DNA of 64,000 nt, taken from positions 1 to 64,000 of the forward strand of contig NZ_JAHEIM010000013.1 of the NCBI RefSeq assembly GCF_024639375.1. The letters run 5' to 3'. The notes beneath the pieces were generated by a model, which was not told where the DNA came from, searched no databases, and was given only the letters and a program-made list of their open reading frames with translations. The DNA is from Rhodoluna sp. Its GTDB lineage: Bacteria; Actinomycetota; Actinomycetes; Actinomycetales; Microbacteriaceae. The number at the start of each line of letters is the position of its first letter. Positions within the stretch are counted from its first letter, which is position 1. The position numbers and the translations under genes were made by a program. Shown in pieces: positions 38,568 to 50,511 of the stretch.

Positions 38568-38987
38568 CTAAGGGCGATATTTTTCGGGAACCAGTTCCCA
38601 AGGATCTTTTCCAAGCAGGTTGCCCACTGCGGTAAAAACATATTCTTCGATGTGCATGCGCTCGTGCAGCGCATCGGTTCTGCGATGGTGCCCAAGGCGC
38701 TCAATTGGCAGGCGATAAATGACGATGGTCATTTCCTCGCGCTTCACCGCCCAACGACGAACCGCTTTTGCATCCTTAGTAATGGTGGGTGCATCCAGCA
38801 CTTGCCATTTGAGGTCGGCCAGTTCTTCTGGCCATGAGGCCTGAAGATAATCGCAAGCTCCGGCAACAATTTGATCGAAGCCTTTGGCACGGCTTCCCTT
38901 TCTAAAAAGGCTGCTCATCAATGGCTGGCGAATGCCGCGGCCATGTCGGTCGCTCTGGGTGCCTCTTGGGGCTGCCTTGTCTGCCAT
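38568..38987 (-). CDS. Rv3259-like metallopeptidase-family protein
   Basis: YRLPIERLGHHRRTDALHERMHIEEYVFTAVGNLLGKDPWELVPE; HERMH fits HExxH; position beside manB; start may be internal (MSSLFRKGSRAKG). Confidence 0.68.
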   Translation of the reverse strand: MADKAAPRGTQSDRHGRGIRQPLMSSLFRKGSRAKGFDQIVAGACDYLQASWPEELADLKWQVLDAPTITKDAKAVRRWAVKREEMTIVIYRLPIERLGHHRRTDALHERMHIEEYVFTAVGNLLGKDPWELVPEKYRP

Positions 38988-39028
38988 GGGTCAAGTTTAC
39001 GAACTGGGGCCTTGGTATCCTTGAGGCG

Positions 39029-40468
39029 ATGAAAAATCCCCAAATTCTTGATGCCCTGGTCAAAACCTATGACGTTCGTGGGCTGGTGGGCGAGGCCCTA
39101 ACCCCCGAGGTGGTTTCAGCCTTGGCTGCGGGTTTTGTTGACGAGCTTGGCGCTGCCGGTCAAGACGTGATTGTTGGCCATGACATGCGCGATTCATCGC
39201 CAGAATTTGCCGATGCCTTTGCCTATGGCGCCCAGGCTCGTGGCGCAAATGTGGTTTCAATTGGCCTCTGCTCTACAGATGAGTCTTACTTCGCTTCAGG
39301 TGTGCTCGATGCCCCAGCCGCCATGTTCACGGCCAGCCACAACCCAGCCACCTATAACGGCATTAAGTTTTCTCGAGCAGGTGCCCGAGGCATCAGCCTC
39401 GACACCGGCCTTGCCGCAATTCGCGACCGTGCCAAGAAGTACCTAGCAGATGGCATTGACGAAGTAGAGCAGCCTGGTTCGTTCCGCGATCTTCACATCT
39501 TGGTTCAATACGCCAGCTACCTTCGCGAACTTGTGGCGCTTGATTCAATTCGCCCATTGCGAGTTGTAGTTGACGCCGGCAACGGAATGGGTGGCATGAC
39601 TGTGCCTGCCGTGCTTGGTCACGCCAACGACCTAGAGCAACTGCCGCTCGAAATCATCCCGATGTATTTTGAGCTTGACGGCACGTTTCCGAACCACGAG
39701 GCAAACCCTCTTGACCCAAAAAACCTAATTGACCTTCAGCGTGCGGTAATTGAGCACAAGGCCGACATCGGTCTTGCATTTGATGGTGACGCCGACCGTT
39801 GTTTTGTGATCGACGAAAACGGCGACGCGGTAACCCCATCAGCTGTGGCGGCAATTGTGGCTCGTCGCGAAATTGCTCGCGAGCGCAACAACAACCCCGG
39901 TGCGCCGATTACTGTGTTGCACAACTTGCTGACTTCACGAGTAGTAGAAGAAGTTATTGCCGAGGATGGCGCTCGCGCCGTAAAGACCAAGGTTGGCCAC
40001 TCGCTAATCAAAGACCAGATGGCAGCAACCAATGCCATCTTTGGTGGCGAACACTCAGCGCACTATTACTTCAGAGATTTCTGGGGAGCGGACAACGGCA
40101 TGCTTGCTGCGATGCACGTGCTTGCCGAGTTTGGTTCTCAAGAATTACCACTTTCGCAATTTGCTAAAAAGTACAATCCTTATTTTTTGAGCGGCGAGAT
40201 TAACTCGACCGTTTCAGACGTCGCAGCCGCCAAAGCTCGCGTGCAGTCTGCCTTTGCAGATCGCGCAGACTTTGACGAATTCGATGGCATCACAGCAACA
40301 AATAACCAAGAGCTAGGCAAGCCTGCCGAAGCCGGGTCGTGGTGGTGGTTCAACGTGCGTGCATCAAACACAGAACCACTGTTGCGTCTCAACGTCGAAG
40401 CTTCATCCGAAGCCAAGATGATTCAGATTCGCGATGAAGTGTTAAACCTCATTCAGCAGAAGGGCTAA
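39029..40468 (+). CDS. manB: Phosphomannomutase/phosphoglucomutase
   Basis: [48 protein letters not shown]; upstream-extended ORF start (38921) is unlikely. Confidence 0.94.
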   Translation: MKNPQILDALVKTYDVRGLVGEALTPEVVSALAAGFVDELGAAGQDVIVGHDMRDSSPEFADAFAYGAQARGANVVSIGLCSTDESYFASGVLDAPAAMFTASHNPATYNGIKFSRAGARGISLDTGLAAIRDRAKKYLADGIDEVEQPGSFRDLHILVQYASYLRELVALDSIRPLRVVVDAGNGMGGMTVPAVLGHANDLEQLPLEIIPMYFELDGTFPNHEANPLDPKNLIDLQRAVIEHKADIGLAFDGDADRCFVIDENGDAVTPSAVAAIVARREIARERNNNPGAPITVLHNLLTSRVVEEVIAEDGARAVKTKVGHSLIKDQMAATNAIFGGEHSAHYYFRDFWGADNGMLAAMHVLAEFGSQELPLSQFAKKYNPYFLSGEINSTVSDVAAAKARVQSAFADRADFDEFDGITATNNQELGKPAEAGSWWWFNVRASNTEPLLRLNVEASSEAKMIQIRDEVLNLIQQKG

Positions 40469-40470
40469 AA

Positions 40471-41946
40471 ATGTCTCAGACTCTAACCACTTTTGATTTC
40501 AAAGTTGCCGACCTTGCTTTGGCAGAAGCCGGTCGTCACCAAATTCGTTTGGCCGAAAACGAGATGCCTGGCCTAATGGCATTGCGCGCCGAATTCTCTG
40601 CCGCCCAGCCGCTAAAGGGTGCCCGCGTTGCTGGTTCGTTGCACATGACAGTGCAAACCGCAGTATTGATTGAAACCTTGGTTGCCCTTGGTGCGCAGGT
40701 GCGCTGGGCTTCTTGCAATATTTTTTCTACTCAGGATGAAGCGGCCGCGGCTGTAGTGGTTGGCCTAAACGGTTCGCCAGCCGAGCCAAAGGGCACCCCA
40801 GTTTTCGCTTGGAAGGGCGAATCGCTCGAGGAGTACTGGTGGTGCACTGACCGCATCTTCGACTGGTCTGCAGAAGCAGCAGCAGAGGGCGCAAACTACG
40901 TTGGCCCAAATATGATTTTGGATGACGGCGGAGATGCAACGCTTTTGGTGCACAAGGGTGCCGAATTTGAAGCGGCCGGTTCTGTGCCACCAACTGCTGT
41001 CGACGACAGCCACGAATATTCAGTGATTCTTGATTTGCTGCGCGGCAGCATTGCAAGCACACCTGATCGCTTCACCAAAATTGCTCGCGAGATTATTGGC
41101 GTGACCGAAGAAACCACCACAGGTGTTCACCGCCTTTATGAATTCCACAAGCGCGGAGAGTTGTTGTTTCCGGCAATCAACGTGAACGACTCGGTTACCA
41201 AATCTAAGTTCGACAACAAATATGGAATTCGCCACTCGCTTCCAGACGGCATCAACCGCGCAACCGATGTTTTGATTGGCGGCAAGGTTTGCTTCGTTGC
41301 AGGCTATGGCGATGTTGGCAAGGGCTCGGCCGAAGCACTTCGCGGCCAAGGCGCTCGAGTAATCGTTAGCGAAATCGACCCAATCTGTGCTTTGCAAGCT
41401 GCTATGGATGGCTACCAGGTTGCCACTCTTGAATCGGTAATTGCTGAAGTAGACATCTTTGTAACTGCAACCGGCAACACCGGCATCATCAAGCCTGAGC
41501 ACCTGTTGCAGATGAAGCACCTTGCCGTAGTAGCCAACGTCGGTCACTTCGACGACGAAATTGACATGGCGGGCATCAACCGCATCCCGGGCATTGAAAA
41601 GGTTGAAATCAAACCTCAGGTTCACGAATGGCGTTTGCCAAATGGTCGTTCAGTCTTGATTCTGAGCGAGGGTCGCCTAATGAACCTGGGTAACGCCACC
41701 GGCCACCCAAGCTTTGTAATGAGCAACTCATTTAGCAACCAGGTATTGGCGCAGATTGAACTGTTTTCGAAGCCTGAACAATACGAGCTGGGTGTGCACA
41801 TCCTGCCAAAGTCTCTCGATGAGAAGGTAGCGCGTTTGCACCTAGACGCACTTGGTGTTGAATTGACTAAGTTGTCTTCTGACCAAGCTAGGTACATCGG
41901 CGTGTCTGTTGATGGTCCTTTCAAGGTCGACCACTACCGCTACTAG
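40471..41946 (+). CDS. ahcY: Adenosylhomocysteinase
   Basis: [63 protein letters not shown]-terminal DHYRY. Confidence 0.98.
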   Translation: MSQTLTTFDFKVADLALAEAGRHQIRLAENEMPGLMALRAEFSAAQPLKGARVAGSLHMTVQTAVLIETLVALGAQVRWASCNIFSTQDEAAAAVVVGLNGSPAEPKGTPVFAWKGESLEEYWWCTDRIFDWSAEAAAEGANYVGPNMILDDGGDATLLVHKGAEFEAAGSVPPTAVDDSHEYSVILDLLRGSIASTPDRFTKIAREIIGVTEETTTGVHRLYEFHKRGELLFPAINVNDSVTKSKFDNKYGIRHSLPDGINRATDVLIGGKVCFVAGYGDVGKGSAEALRGQGARVIVSEIDPICALQAAMDGYQVATLESVIAEVDIFVTATGNTGIIKPEHLLQMKHLAVVANVGHFDDEIDMAGINRIPGIEKVEIKPQVHEWRLPNGRSVLILSEGRLMNLGNATGHPSFVMSNSFSNQVLAQIELFSKPEQYELGVHILPKSLDEKVARLHLDALGVELTKLSSDQARYIGVSVDGPFKVDHYRY

Positions 41947-41972
41947 AAGCAACACGGAAACAGGGGAAATTC

Positions 41973-42650
41973 ATGGCGCACAAGATTTTGCTAATCGATG
42001 ACGAGAGCTCGATTAGAGAAATGGTTGGCATCATTCTTGAAGCCGAGGGCTTTGAGGTTGCCTATCACGATGCCGGAACCGGCGCCGTTGAGGTTTTTCA
42101 AACCACTCAACCAGATCTAGTGCTGCTAGACGTGATGTTGCCTGGCAAGGACGGCATTGAAGTTTGCGGTGAGATTCGCGCAATTTCTGGCACTCCAATC
42201 ATCATGCTCACCGCTAAAACAGAGAGCGACGATGTTGTGCGTGGCCTCGAGGCCGGCGCAGATGACTACGTTGTGAAGCCTTTCGACCCAGTAGTTTTAA
42301 TTGCTCGCATCAAGGCACGCCTACGCCCAATCGCATCTGCCAGCGAAGAAAAAGTTGAGATTGGCCCGTTGACCGTAGACATCGTTGGCCACGAAGTTCG
42401 TCGTGGCGCCGAAAAGCTTCCGCTGACTCCACTTGAGTTCAACCTGTTGCTAACTTTGGCGCTAAAACCAAAGCAGGTTTTCACCCGCGAGATGCTACTT
42501 GAGACCGTTTGGGGTTACCACTACAAAGCCGACACCCGATTGGTGAACGTTCATGTTCAGCGCTTGCGTTCAAAAATCGAGGACGATCCAGACAACCCTC
42601 AAATTGTGACCACCGTTCGCGGCATTGGTTATAAGGCTGGCCAGAACTAA
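41973..42650 (+). CDS. mtrA: MtrA-like OmpR-family response regulator
   Basis: ILLIDDESSIREMVGIILEAEGFEV; winged-helix C-terminus; followed by mtrB and lpqB. Confidence 0.95.
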   Translation: MAHKILLIDDESSIREMVGIILEAEGFEVAYHDAGTGAVEVFQTTQPDLVLLDVMLPGKDGIEVCGEIRAISGTPIIMLTAKTESDDVVRGLEAGADDYVVKPFDPVVLIARIKARLRPIASASEEKVEIGPLTVDIVGHEVRRGAEKLPLTPLEFNLLLTLALKPKQVFTREMLLETVWGYHYKADTRLVNVHVQRLRSKIEDDPDNPQIVTTVRGIGYKAGQN

Positions 42651-44237
42651 GTGAAGGTTCGCGCCGCCTTTGAATGGGCGCTCGGATTATTCCGGCGCTC
42701 GCTTCAGGTGCGTGCAGTTTTCACTACCGTTGCGCTTGGCACTATCGCCTTCGTGGTGGTTGGTGGTTTTCTTTCTTACTCAATTGGTAACGGTCTTTTT
42801 AACACTCGACTAAATCAGATTCTTGCCGAGTCTGAACGCGGCGTTGTAGAGGTTCAAAACACATTTTCGGCATCTGCGGTTACCGATGAAATCACTTTGC
42901 AAACTTTGCTTAACTCCGTGATTCCAACGCTTGAATCCACTGACACTTCGGGTTCCCGCAAAGTTGCAATGTTGCGCACCCCAGAACAAGGCTCAAATCT
43001 AATTTTGCAGAGCCCAATCTCAGCAGACCTTGACGTCGGCATAATCCCGGTGGATTTCAAACATCGTGTTCGAGCCGCAGCAAATAACCTGATTTACCAG
43101 TCAATTGGAATTCCAATGATTGATGGATCTGTGCACCCTGGCATCGTGGTCGGCTCACCGCTGGAAATTCCAATCGCTGGAAAATATGAGCTTTATCTTG
43201 TTTTTGATTTGCAGCGCGAGCAGCAAACTCTTGACTTCATGCAAAACACTCTTGCGGTGGGCGGCCTAGTTCTTATTTTGCTGATTGGTGCGGTGAGTTT
43301 CTTCGTGACCAACTGGTTGGTAAAACCGGTGAAGGTGGCCGCCGATGTATCAGAGCAAATTGCCGAAGGTGCGCTTGATCGAAGATTGACTGAGCGCGGC
43401 CAAGACGTTATTGCGACTTTGGCCAGATCCTTCAACCGCATGGCTGATTCACTGCAGACCCAAATTACAAAACTGGCTTCGGTTTCAAAAATGCAGCAGC
43501 GCTTTGTGTCAGACGTTAGCCACGAACTGCGCACACCACTCACCACCATCAAGCTTGCCGGCGATGTGATTTTTGCTAGTCGCGAAAAGCTGGAACCGGC
43601 CGCAAAACGATCGGCCGAGTTGATGCACGATCAAATCATTCGATTTGAAGTTTTGCTCAACGACCTGCTCGAAATTTCACGCTATGACGCGGGTGCGGTT
43701 GCGGCCGAATTTGAAATGCAAGACCTGAATGGCGTTGTTGGCATGGCCATTGCAGGCCTCGAGCCATTAGCGGTGAGCAAAGGATCTCAAATTCTGGTTG
43801 AAATTGGCAGTGGTGAAGTTGAGGCCGAAATTGATGCCAAACGCATTGAGCGCCTAATTAGAAACCTGTTGGCCAACGCAATCGAACACGGTGAGGGCAA
43901 GCCAATTCGGGTGGCGGTTGGTGCTGATGAACATGCGGTTGCCATCAGTGTTACCGATAACGGTGTTGGCATGACTCGTGCCGAGGTTGATCGAGTCTTT
44001 GACCGCTTCTGGCGCGCAGACCCGGCTAGAAAGCGCACCACTGGCGGAACCGGCCTTGGTTTGGCGATTTCACTCGAAGACGCTCACCTGCACAACGGTT
44101 GGCTGCAGGTTTGGGCAAAGCCGCATGAAGGCGCATCCTTCAGATTGACTTTGCCAAGGCGTCAGGGGGCTGTATTCACACAGTCTCCATTGCCTTTGCC
44201 GCCTAAGCCGCTCAAGAAGGGCAAGCAAGATGCCTAA
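42651..44237 (+). CDS. mtrB: MtrB-like sensor histidine kinase
   Basis: HAMP; FVSDVSHELRTPLTTIKLAGDVI; HATPase NLLANAIEHGEGKPI; GTG start. Confidence 0.95.
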   Translation: MKVRAAFEWALGLFRRSLQVRAVFTTVALGTIAFVVVGGFLSYSIGNGLFNTRLNQILAESERGVVEVQNTFSASAVTDEITLQTLLNSVIPTLESTDTSGSRKVAMLRTPEQGSNLILQSPISADLDVGIIPVDFKHRVRAAANNLIYQSIGIPMIDGSVHPGIVVGSPLEIPIAGKYELYLVFDLQREQQTLDFMQNTLAVGGLVLILLIGAVSFFVTNWLVKPVKVAADVSEQIAEGALDRRLTERGQDVIATLARSFNRMADSLQTQITKLASVSKMQQRFVSDVSHELRTPLTTIKLAGDVIFASREKLEPAAKRSAELMHDQIIRFEVLLNDLLEISRYDAGAVAAEFEMQDLNGVVGMAIAGLEPLAVSKGSQILVEIGSGEVEAEIDAKRIERLIRNLLANAIEHGEGKPIRVAVGADEHAVAISVTDNGVGMTRAEVDRVFDRFWRADPARKRTTGGTGLGLAISLEDAHLHNGWLQVWAKPHEGASFRLTLPRRQGAVFTQSPLPLPPKPLKKGKQDA

Positions 44238-45906
44238 ATTTCTAAAAACCTGGATTGCGATAATTGCAACCCTGTTGCTGGCATCAACCACCGGCTGCGC
44301 GCAATTGCCTCGAGATGGCCAAATTCAAATTGGCCCAGACCTTCAATCAGGCTTAGAGAGTGATTACCTTTACTACTCACCGGGCAGCCCAGTTGCTGGT
44401 TCAACTCCGGATGAAATTTTGGCGGGATTTCTAAATGCCGGAACCGGTCCGCAAAATGACTACGCCACCGCTCGTGAATATTTGAGTTCTGATCTCAAAG
44501 CCAACTGGGTGCCAAACAAAAATGTGTTGATTCAAGAGGGCCGACCAGAGATCACCTTTGATAACGCCTACGGCGCAACCGTGAAGTTAAAAGTCAAGGC
44601 AGAGGTCGATGCCCAAGGGCAATACACGCAATTACCAAATGGCACCACTCGAGAACTTCACTATAAACTCGCGCTTGAGGCCGACGAGTGGCGCATCGCG
44701 AGCGCACCAGATCTAACCATGGTCATTCAGCCGGTGTTTGATGTTATTTTCCACGGCTACTCGTTGTATTTCTTCGACAACCAATTCCAACATCTAGTGC
44801 CCGACCTGAGATGGTTTCCATCCCGAGCCTCTACGAGCACTCGACTCATTGCGGCGTTGCTAGATGGGCCGTCAAGCTGGCTTCGACCAGGTGTGAAAAC
44901 TGCAATTCCAAGTGGAACGAAACTTTCACTTAGTGCGGTTGCAGTGGCAAATGGTGTTGCCACCGTGGACCTTTCAAATACGGCCCTGCAAGCTTCTGCC
45001 AGCGAACGCAAATTTATGATGGCGCAAATAACTGAGACTCTGATGCAACTGAGCAATGTGCTTTCGGTGCAACTGCTGATTGAACGAGCACCGCAAGACA
45101 TCCTCGCCTTCACCAACCCAAATAGATTTGGATTCGCCAATCAGCCAGTGATATTGCAAAACAGCAACTTGATTGAGCTCAGCGGCAGCAACTCCATGGC
45201 CCTGAGTGAATTTAACACTCCGATGAAAGCAATAAGCCCATCCGACTTTGCCATCACTTCAGATCGCAAACGTGCTGTGTTCTTAAATGGGCTTGGCCTT
45301 TATGCCTACAACACATCCCGAGTTGGAACCGCGCCGCAATTGCTGCTCAAAGCCAAGCGCTTGCTGGCGCCAATCATTGACTCTTCTGGCTTTATTTGGG
45401 CGGTGCCAAAAGACAAAGACCAGCCGGTTTCGGTTTTCAACGCCAATGGTGAACCGGTGGGTTTCTACAGCGGTTGGCTTAATGGCCGCTCGCGAGCCGG
45501 CTTCTCATTGAGCCCAGAGGGTTCGCGTGTCATTCTTACCAGTGCTGGCGGTTCGGTTTATGCGGCAGTGGTTATTCGCGATAAAAACGGAGTGCCAATT
45601 GGCCTCGGTGATGCCATTGAGCCGTTCTTGAACGGAAAATCGATTCGCAAAGCGGTTTGGCTGAAGGATTCCACGGTTGCGATGCTGCACGATGACGGAA
45701 ACAACATGGTCACTCCGATAATCGCGACTCTCGGCGGTGCGAGCTTTGAATTGCCAGCTGTTGCAGGCGCGACCAATATTGCAAGCACGAGCAGCGTGAA
45801 TGGTTTCTACGTGCATACGATTGATGGAGAACTTTACTTCTATAGAAATTCATCATGGATGCCACTTAGGGAAGACGTTGTTGCCATTCACGTTTCTAGT
45901 GACTAG
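44230..45906 (+). CDS. lpqB: LpqB-family lipoprotein (GerMN domain and beta-propeller)
   Basis: Lipobox TGC; GerMN-like region; follows mtrAB. Confidence 0.93.
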   Translation: MPKFLKTWIAIIATLLLASTTGCAQLPRDGQIQIGPDLQSGLESDYLYYSPGSPVAGSTPDEILAGFLNAGTGPQNDYATAREYLSSDLKANWVPNKNVLIQEGRPEITFDNAYGATVKLKVKAEVDAQGQYTQLPNGTTRELHYKLALEADEWRIASAPDLTMVIQPVFDVIFHGYSLYFFDNQFQHLVPDLRWFPSRASTSTRLIAALLDGPSSWLRPGVKTAIPSGTKLSLSAVAVANGVATVDLSNTALQASASERKFMMAQITETLMQLSNVLSVQLLIERAPQDILAFTNPNRFGFANQPVILQNSNLIELSGSNSMALSEFNTPMKAISPSDFAITSDRKRAVFLNGLGLYAYNTSRVGTAPQLLLKAKRLLAPIIDSSGFIWAVPKDKDQPVSVFNANGEPVGFYSGWLNGRSRAGFSLSPEGSRVILTSAGGSVYAAVVIRDKNGVPIGLGDAIEPFLNGKSIRKAVWLKDSTVAMLHDDGNNMVTPIIATLGGASFELPAVAGATNIASTSSVNGFYVHTIDGELYFYRNSSWMPLREDVVAIHVSSD

Positions 45907-45965
45907 TTTTCAACAACTTTTTGTCATCGGACTTTATGGGGTAATACCAACGTCAAAATTGGCGA

Positions 45966-46598
45966 ATGGAACTGCTCGATTTATTGCTGCCGAGTGGTTG
46001 TGCCTTGTGCGGTTTGAGCGGGCCGCCGATCTGTCGAAACTGCGAAAATAATTTCAGCGCCCGAGATTTTGATATTCGCCGCAAAACTCTCAGCGGGTTT
46101 GCCGCTACTTCTTATTCCGAAGAAGCCGCCAAACTTATTTTCGAGTTTAAAGAGCGCGGACAAACTTCCTTGGCAAAATATTTTGCATCGCTAATTGCAC
46201 CGCGGCTGACAAGCCTGAAGCAAATTAATGCAATTTTGGTTCCTGTGCCGAGTGGAAAGCGAACCACTGCCACTCGGGGTTTTCAACCAGCACAGGTGAT
46301 AGCCCGCCAATTGAGCAAGCAATGTGGCCTAGCAAATTTCAGTGCCATTAAACCCGTCGCAGAAATTGCCGACCAAGCCGCTCTCACGCGAGAGCAGCGT
46401 GCCACCAACGTGATGCACAGCATGCAAGCAAGCGAAGCCATCCGAGGCAAATCAGTGATTTTGGTGGATGACATAGTCACGACCGGTGCCACCCTGAACG
46501 AGGCGGCTCGAGCTGTGACCCAAGCCGGCGGGCTGCCAATCTTTTTTGTAACTTTTGCCGAGACAATTCGCAAAATTGGCAACGGGTTTGCAAATTAA
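45966..46598 (+). CDS. ComF-family phosphoribosyltransferase
   Basis: CALCGLSGPPICRNCENNF zinc finger; SVILVDDIVTTGATLNEAARAV PRPP loop. Confidence 0.93.
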   Translation: MELLDLLLPSGCALCGLSGPPICRNCENNFSARDFDIRRKTLSGFAATSYSEEAAKLIFEFKERGQTSLAKYFASLIAPRLTSLKQINAILVPVPSGKRTTATRGFQPAQVIARQLSKQCGLANFSAIKPVAEIADQAALTREQRATNVMHSMQASEAIRGKSVILVDDIVTTGATLNEAARAVTQAGGLPIFFVTFAETIRKIGNGFAN

Positions 46599-46647
46599 GG
46601 AGTACCTTTCAGTACACAGGCAAAGTAGCCTGCAGACGGAGGTCATC

Positions 46648-47283
46648 ATGGAAGTCAAAATCACAGCCCGAAACCTCGCGGTATCAGACCGCTTTCGCCA
46701 ATATGTTGCCGATCGCACGCACAAGGTTGAACAGCTAGCCCACAAAGTAGAGTCCCTTCAAATTAAGGTGACCCGACATGACCACAGCAAATCTGCCGGA
46801 ATCGAAGATCAGGTAGAGCTAACCGTTTATGAACCAGGCAACATTGTTCGCGCCGAGGCCCAAGCCGGCGACAAGTTTGCCGCCTTCGACATTGCCCTTG
46901 GCAAGCTCTCAGAGCGTCTTCGCCGGGCAGCCGACCGCCGCAAGGTGCACCATGGCCGTCACGGCTCAGTGGGCACCAGCGAGCTGACCGCTAATGATTT
47001 TGCCAAGCTCGACATTCATGCCGTTGATGGCGATGTGCTGCTAGGCAAGGCAAAAGCCGGTGAAGTTGCCTCGGATGAGGCTGCCGCCACCGACCTGGGC
47101 GAAAGCCCTGTGGTTATTCGCCGCAAGGAGTTTGCCGATCAGATAATGACCGTGGACGACGCGCTTTACAACATGGAGCTAATTGGGCACGATTTCTACC
47201 TATTTCACGACTCAGAGACCGATAAAGCCAGCGTGGTTTACCGCCGCAAGGGTTGGAATTATGGAGTAATTACGCTCGCTTAG
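46648..47283 (+). CDS. hpf: Long-form ribosome hibernation promoting factor
   Basis: MEVKITARNLAVSDRFRQYVADRTHKVEQL; C-terminal dimerisation domain FYLFHDSETDKASVVYRRKGWNYGVI. Confidence 0.94.
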   Translation: MEVKITARNLAVSDRFRQYVADRTHKVEQLAHKVESLQIKVTRHDHSKSAGIEDQVELTVYEPGNIVRAEAQAGDKFAAFDIALGKLSERLRRAADRRKVHHGRHGSVGTSELTANDFAKLDIHAVDGDVLLGKAKAGEVASDEAAATDLGESPVVIRRKEFADQIMTVDDALYNMELIGHDFYLFHDSETDKASVVYRRKGWNYGVITLA

Positions 47284-47284
47284 A

Positions 47285-47337
47285 GTTTGCTGGCAAACCC
47301 AGCGATAGAAGCCTCGGCCCTTATGGGTCGGGGCTTC
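47285..47337. terminator. Tandem hairpins between hpf and secA
   Basis: GTTTGC-TG-GCAAAC (47285-47298) and a 13-bp stem GAAGCCTCGGCCC/GGGTCGGGGCTTC with loop TTAT (47308-47337). Confidence 0.6.
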
Positions 47338-47383
47338 TAGCCTAAGATTGAACAAGTCCCAATCAACGGTCTGGAGCACAATC

Positions 47384-50056
47384 TTGGCATCAATCATCGA
47401 CAAAATCCTGCGCGCTGGCGAAGGCCGAATTCTGGCCAAGCTTCGCAATTATGCCGACGCAGTGAACCACCTTGAAGAGGACTTCGCTCGATTGACCGAC
47501 GATGAACTTCGCAACGAGACCACGGTTCTGCGTGAGCGTTATGCTGCCGGCGAGAGCCTAGATGACTTGCTTCCAGAGGCCTTTGCTGCCGTTCGCGAAG
47601 CTTCAAAGCGAACCCTCGGATTGCGCCACTTTGATGTTCAGTTGATGGGTGGTGCAGCTCTGCACCTTGGCAACATCGCAGAAATGCGCACCGGTGAAGG
47701 TAAGACCCTTGTGGCAACCCTTCCGGCATACCTAAATGCAATTGCTGGCCGCGGTGTGCACGTGGTTACCGTTAACGACTTTTTGGCTGGCTACCAGAGC
47801 GACCTAATGGGTCGCGTGTTCCGTGCCCTTGGCATGACCACCGGTTGCATCATTTCTGGTCAAGACCCTGCCGAGCGACGCGAGCAGTATCTTGCCGACA
47901 TTACTTATGGAACCAACAACGAGTTTGGTTTTGACTACCTGCGCGACAACATGGCATGGCAGCAGGCCGACATGGTTCAGCGCGGTCACTTCTTCGCAGT
48001 TGTCGACGAGGTTGACTCGATTCTGATCGACGAGGCTCGCACGCCTCTGATCATCTCGGGTCCGTCATCCGGAGAAGCCAACCGCTGGTTCACCGAGTTC
48101 GCCAAGATTGCTGAGAAACTTCAGCCAGTCATTGACTACGAAGTTGACGAGAAGAAGCGCACCATTGGAATTCTTGAGCCTGGCATCGAAAAGGTTGAAG
48201 ACTACCTCGGCATTGGCAACTTGTATGAGTCGGCCAACACCCCGCTGATTTCATTCTTGAACAACTCGATTCGCGCGAAGGCTCTGTTCAAGCGCGACAA
48301 AGACTACGTTGTGATGAACGGCGAAGTTCTAATCGTGGATGAGCACACCGGTCGTATTCTTGCCGGCCGCCGCTACAACGAGGGTATTCACCAGGCAATT
48401 GAAGCTAAAGAAGGCGTTGAGGTTAAGGCCGAGAACCAAACTCTGGCAACTGTAACCCTGCAGAACTACTTCCGTCTTTACAAGAAGCTTTCGGGCATGA
48501 CCGGTACCGCTGAAACCGAAGCGGGCGAATTCATGAGCACCTACAAGTTGGGTGTTGTGCCGATTCCAACCAACAAGCCGATGATTCGTATCGACCAAGC
48601 AGACCTGATTTACAAGAACGAAGAAATCAAGTTCAACATGGTTGTCGTTGACATCGCTGAGCGTCACGCCAAGGGTCAGCCAGTTTTGGTTGGTACCACC
48701 AGCGTTGAGAAGAGCGAGTACCTTTCAAAACTTTTGGCTAAGGCAGGAGTTCGTCACGAAGTGCTGAACGCCAAGAACCACGCTCGCGAAGCAGCAATTG
48801 TTGCGCAGGCTGGTCGCCTGGGTGCCGTCACCGTGGCAACCAACATGGCTGGTCGAGGCACCGACGTGATGCTTGGTGGAAACGCCGAGTTCCTAACCGT
48901 TGATGCTTTGAACAAGCGTGGCTTGAACGCCGAAGAAACCCCAGAAGAATATGAAGCGGCTTGGGCAACCGAGTTTGCCAACATCAAGCAGGGCGTTGCA
49001 GAAGAAGCCGACAAGGTTCTTGAGGTTGGCGGACTCTACGTTTTGGGCACCGAGCGCCATGAATCTCGCCGCATCGACAACCAGTTGCGTGGTCGTGCCG
49101 GCCGCCAGGGCGACAAGGGTGAGTCTCGTTTCTACCTATCGCTAACCGACGACCTAATGCGTCTGTTCAACTCAGGTGCTGCTAGCTCGCTGATGAACCG
49201 CGCAAGTGTGCCAGACGACACAGCAATCGAGTCAAAGCTAGTTAGCCGTGCGATTGCTTCGGCGCAGTCACAGGTTGAAGGCCGCAACGCCGAGATTCGC
49301 AAGAACGTGCTGAAGTATGACGATGTGCTTAACCGCCAGCGTGAGGCAATTTACAGCGACCGTCGCCACATTCTTGAGGGCGATGACATCGCGGCTCGCG
49401 TGGATGGCTTCTTGGCTGATGCGATTGGCGCAATTGTTGACGGTCACATCTCAGACCACGCTGGTTCTGACTGGGATCTCGAAGCACTTTGGGCAGAGCT
49501 CAAGGCAATCTACCCGGTTGGTCTAGAGATTCAAGAAGTTTTGGCAGAAGCGGGCAACCGTTCTCGTCTAACTAAGGATTGGCTGACCAAGGAACTAGTT
49601 AGTGACGCTCGCGTTGCCTACGCTGCGCGCACCGAGAAGATCGGTGAGTCGGCAATGCGCGAGCTAGAGCGTCGCGTTGTGCTGTCAGTGGTTGACCGCA
49701 AGTGGCGTGACCACCTTTATGAGATGGATTACCTGAAAGAGGGAATTGGTCTTCGTGCCATGGCACAGCGTGACCCGTTGGTTGAATACCAGCGTGAGGG
49801 CTACGTGATGTTCCAGCAGATGATGGGCGCGATTAAGGAAGAAGCGGTTGGCTTCATGTTCAACATCGAAGTTGAGGTGACCCCGTCACAGCCAACTATC
49901 GACCAGTCTCAGTTGACTTACACCGCTCCTAACGAAGATGGCGCTGCCGAAGTGCACAGTGGCTCTGAGCTGCGTGCCCCGAAGCAGCCACCAGCAGCAC
50001 CGGCTCAGCAAAAGCCTGAGCAAGGTGAAGCTGGTAGCTCTTTCTTCAAGTCTTAG
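47384..50056 (+). CDS. secA: Preprotein translocase ATPase SecA
   Basis: [64 protein letters not shown] start ([13 protein letters not shown]). Confidence 0.98.
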   Translation: MASIIDKILRAGEGRILAKLRNYADAVNHLEEDFARLTDDELRNETTVLRERYAAGESLDDLLPEAFAAVREASKRTLGLRHFDVQLMGGAALHLGNIAEMRTGEGKTLVATLPAYLNAIAGRGVHVVTVNDFLAGYQSDLMGRVFRALGMTTGCIISGQDPAERREQYLADITYGTNNEFGFDYLRDNMAWQQADMVQRGHFFAVVDEVDSILIDEARTPLIISGPSSGEANRWFTEFAKIAEKLQPVIDYEVDEKKRTIGILEPGIEKVEDYLGIGNLYESANTPLISFLNNSIRAKALFKRDKDYVVMNGEVLIVDEHTGRILAGRRYNEGIHQAIEAKEGVEVKAENQTLATVTLQNYFRLYKKLSGMTGTAETEAGEFMSTYKLGVVPIPTNKPMIRIDQADLIYKNEEIKFNMVVVDIAERHAKGQPVLVGTTSVEKSEYLSKLLAKAGVRHEVLNAKNHAREAAIVAQAGRLGAVTVATNMAGRGTDVMLGGNAEFLTVDALNKRGLNAEETPEEYEAAWATEFANIKQGVAEEADKVLEVGGLYVLGTERHESRRIDNQLRGRAGRQGDKGESRFYLSLTDDLMRLFNSGAASSLMNRASVPDDTAIESKLVSRAIASAQSQVEGRNAEIRKNVLKYDDVLNRQREAIYSDRRHILEGDDIAARVDGFLADAIGAIVDGHISDHAGSDWDLEALWAELKAIYPVGLEIQEVLAEAGNRSRLTKDWLTKELVSDARVAYAARTEKIGESAMRELERRVVLSVVDRKWRDHLYEMDYLKEGIGLRAMAQRDPLVEYQREGYVMFQQMMGAIKEEAVGFMFNIEVEVTPSQPTIDQSQLTYTAPNEDGAAEVHSGSELRAPKQPPAAPAQQKPEQGEAGSSFFKS

Positions 50057-50511
50057 ATATATCGAACCGAGGTCGCTCGCCATCTATGGTTAATACCTTC
50101 GAGCCGAATGGCCACGGCTTGAAGTCGGTTTGCCACGCTAACCAAAGCTACTGATTCAACCACTCCATCGCGGGGCGATGATTTCATTAGATTCCTAAAA
50201 GTGCACGAGATGTATTTCGCTTTTTGACCGGCCTTGGTTCTTTGGCGCTGCTCTTTGGCCACTTCGTATTGCAATTGCATATATGCATCTTCGGTCAAGT
50301 CGCGGCTTAGTTGTTCGGCGGAACGCATGCCTTTGATAACTTCGATAACCCCGGTGGCAATTACCTTGATTCGCGACTCAGGGTCGGGCAATTCTGAAGT
50401 GCTGTTGTATTGCTGACCGAAAAATTCTTCAGATTCAAGTGGATTGATAACTGTGTGCTTGCGCTGTTTTGCTGCGCTGGTCTGGTTTGTAGCTTTTGTT
50501 GCCTTTTCCAT
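50053..50511 (-). CDS. Rv3235-family protein
   Basis: [34 protein letters not shown] ... [29 protein letters not shown]; adjacent and convergent to secA. Confidence 0.8.
   Translation of the reverse strand: MEKATKATNQTSAAKQRKHTVINPLESEEFFGQQYNSTSELPDPESRIKVIATGVIEVIKGMRSAEQLSRDLTEDAYMQLQYEVAKEQRQRTKAGQKAKYISCTFRNLMKSSPRDGVVESVALVSVANRLQAVAIRLEGINHRWRATSVRYI

Noticed and set aside
38921-39028. N-terminal extension of the manB ORF
   Set aside because: Runs back across the upstream metallopeptidase-like gene with atypical residues; [18 protein letters not shown] at 39029 fits the family and has a promoter-like TATCCT 7 nt upstream.
41020-41625. 201-aa reverse ORF inside ahcY
   Set aside because: Antisense to ahcY, which is highly conserved; no domain features.
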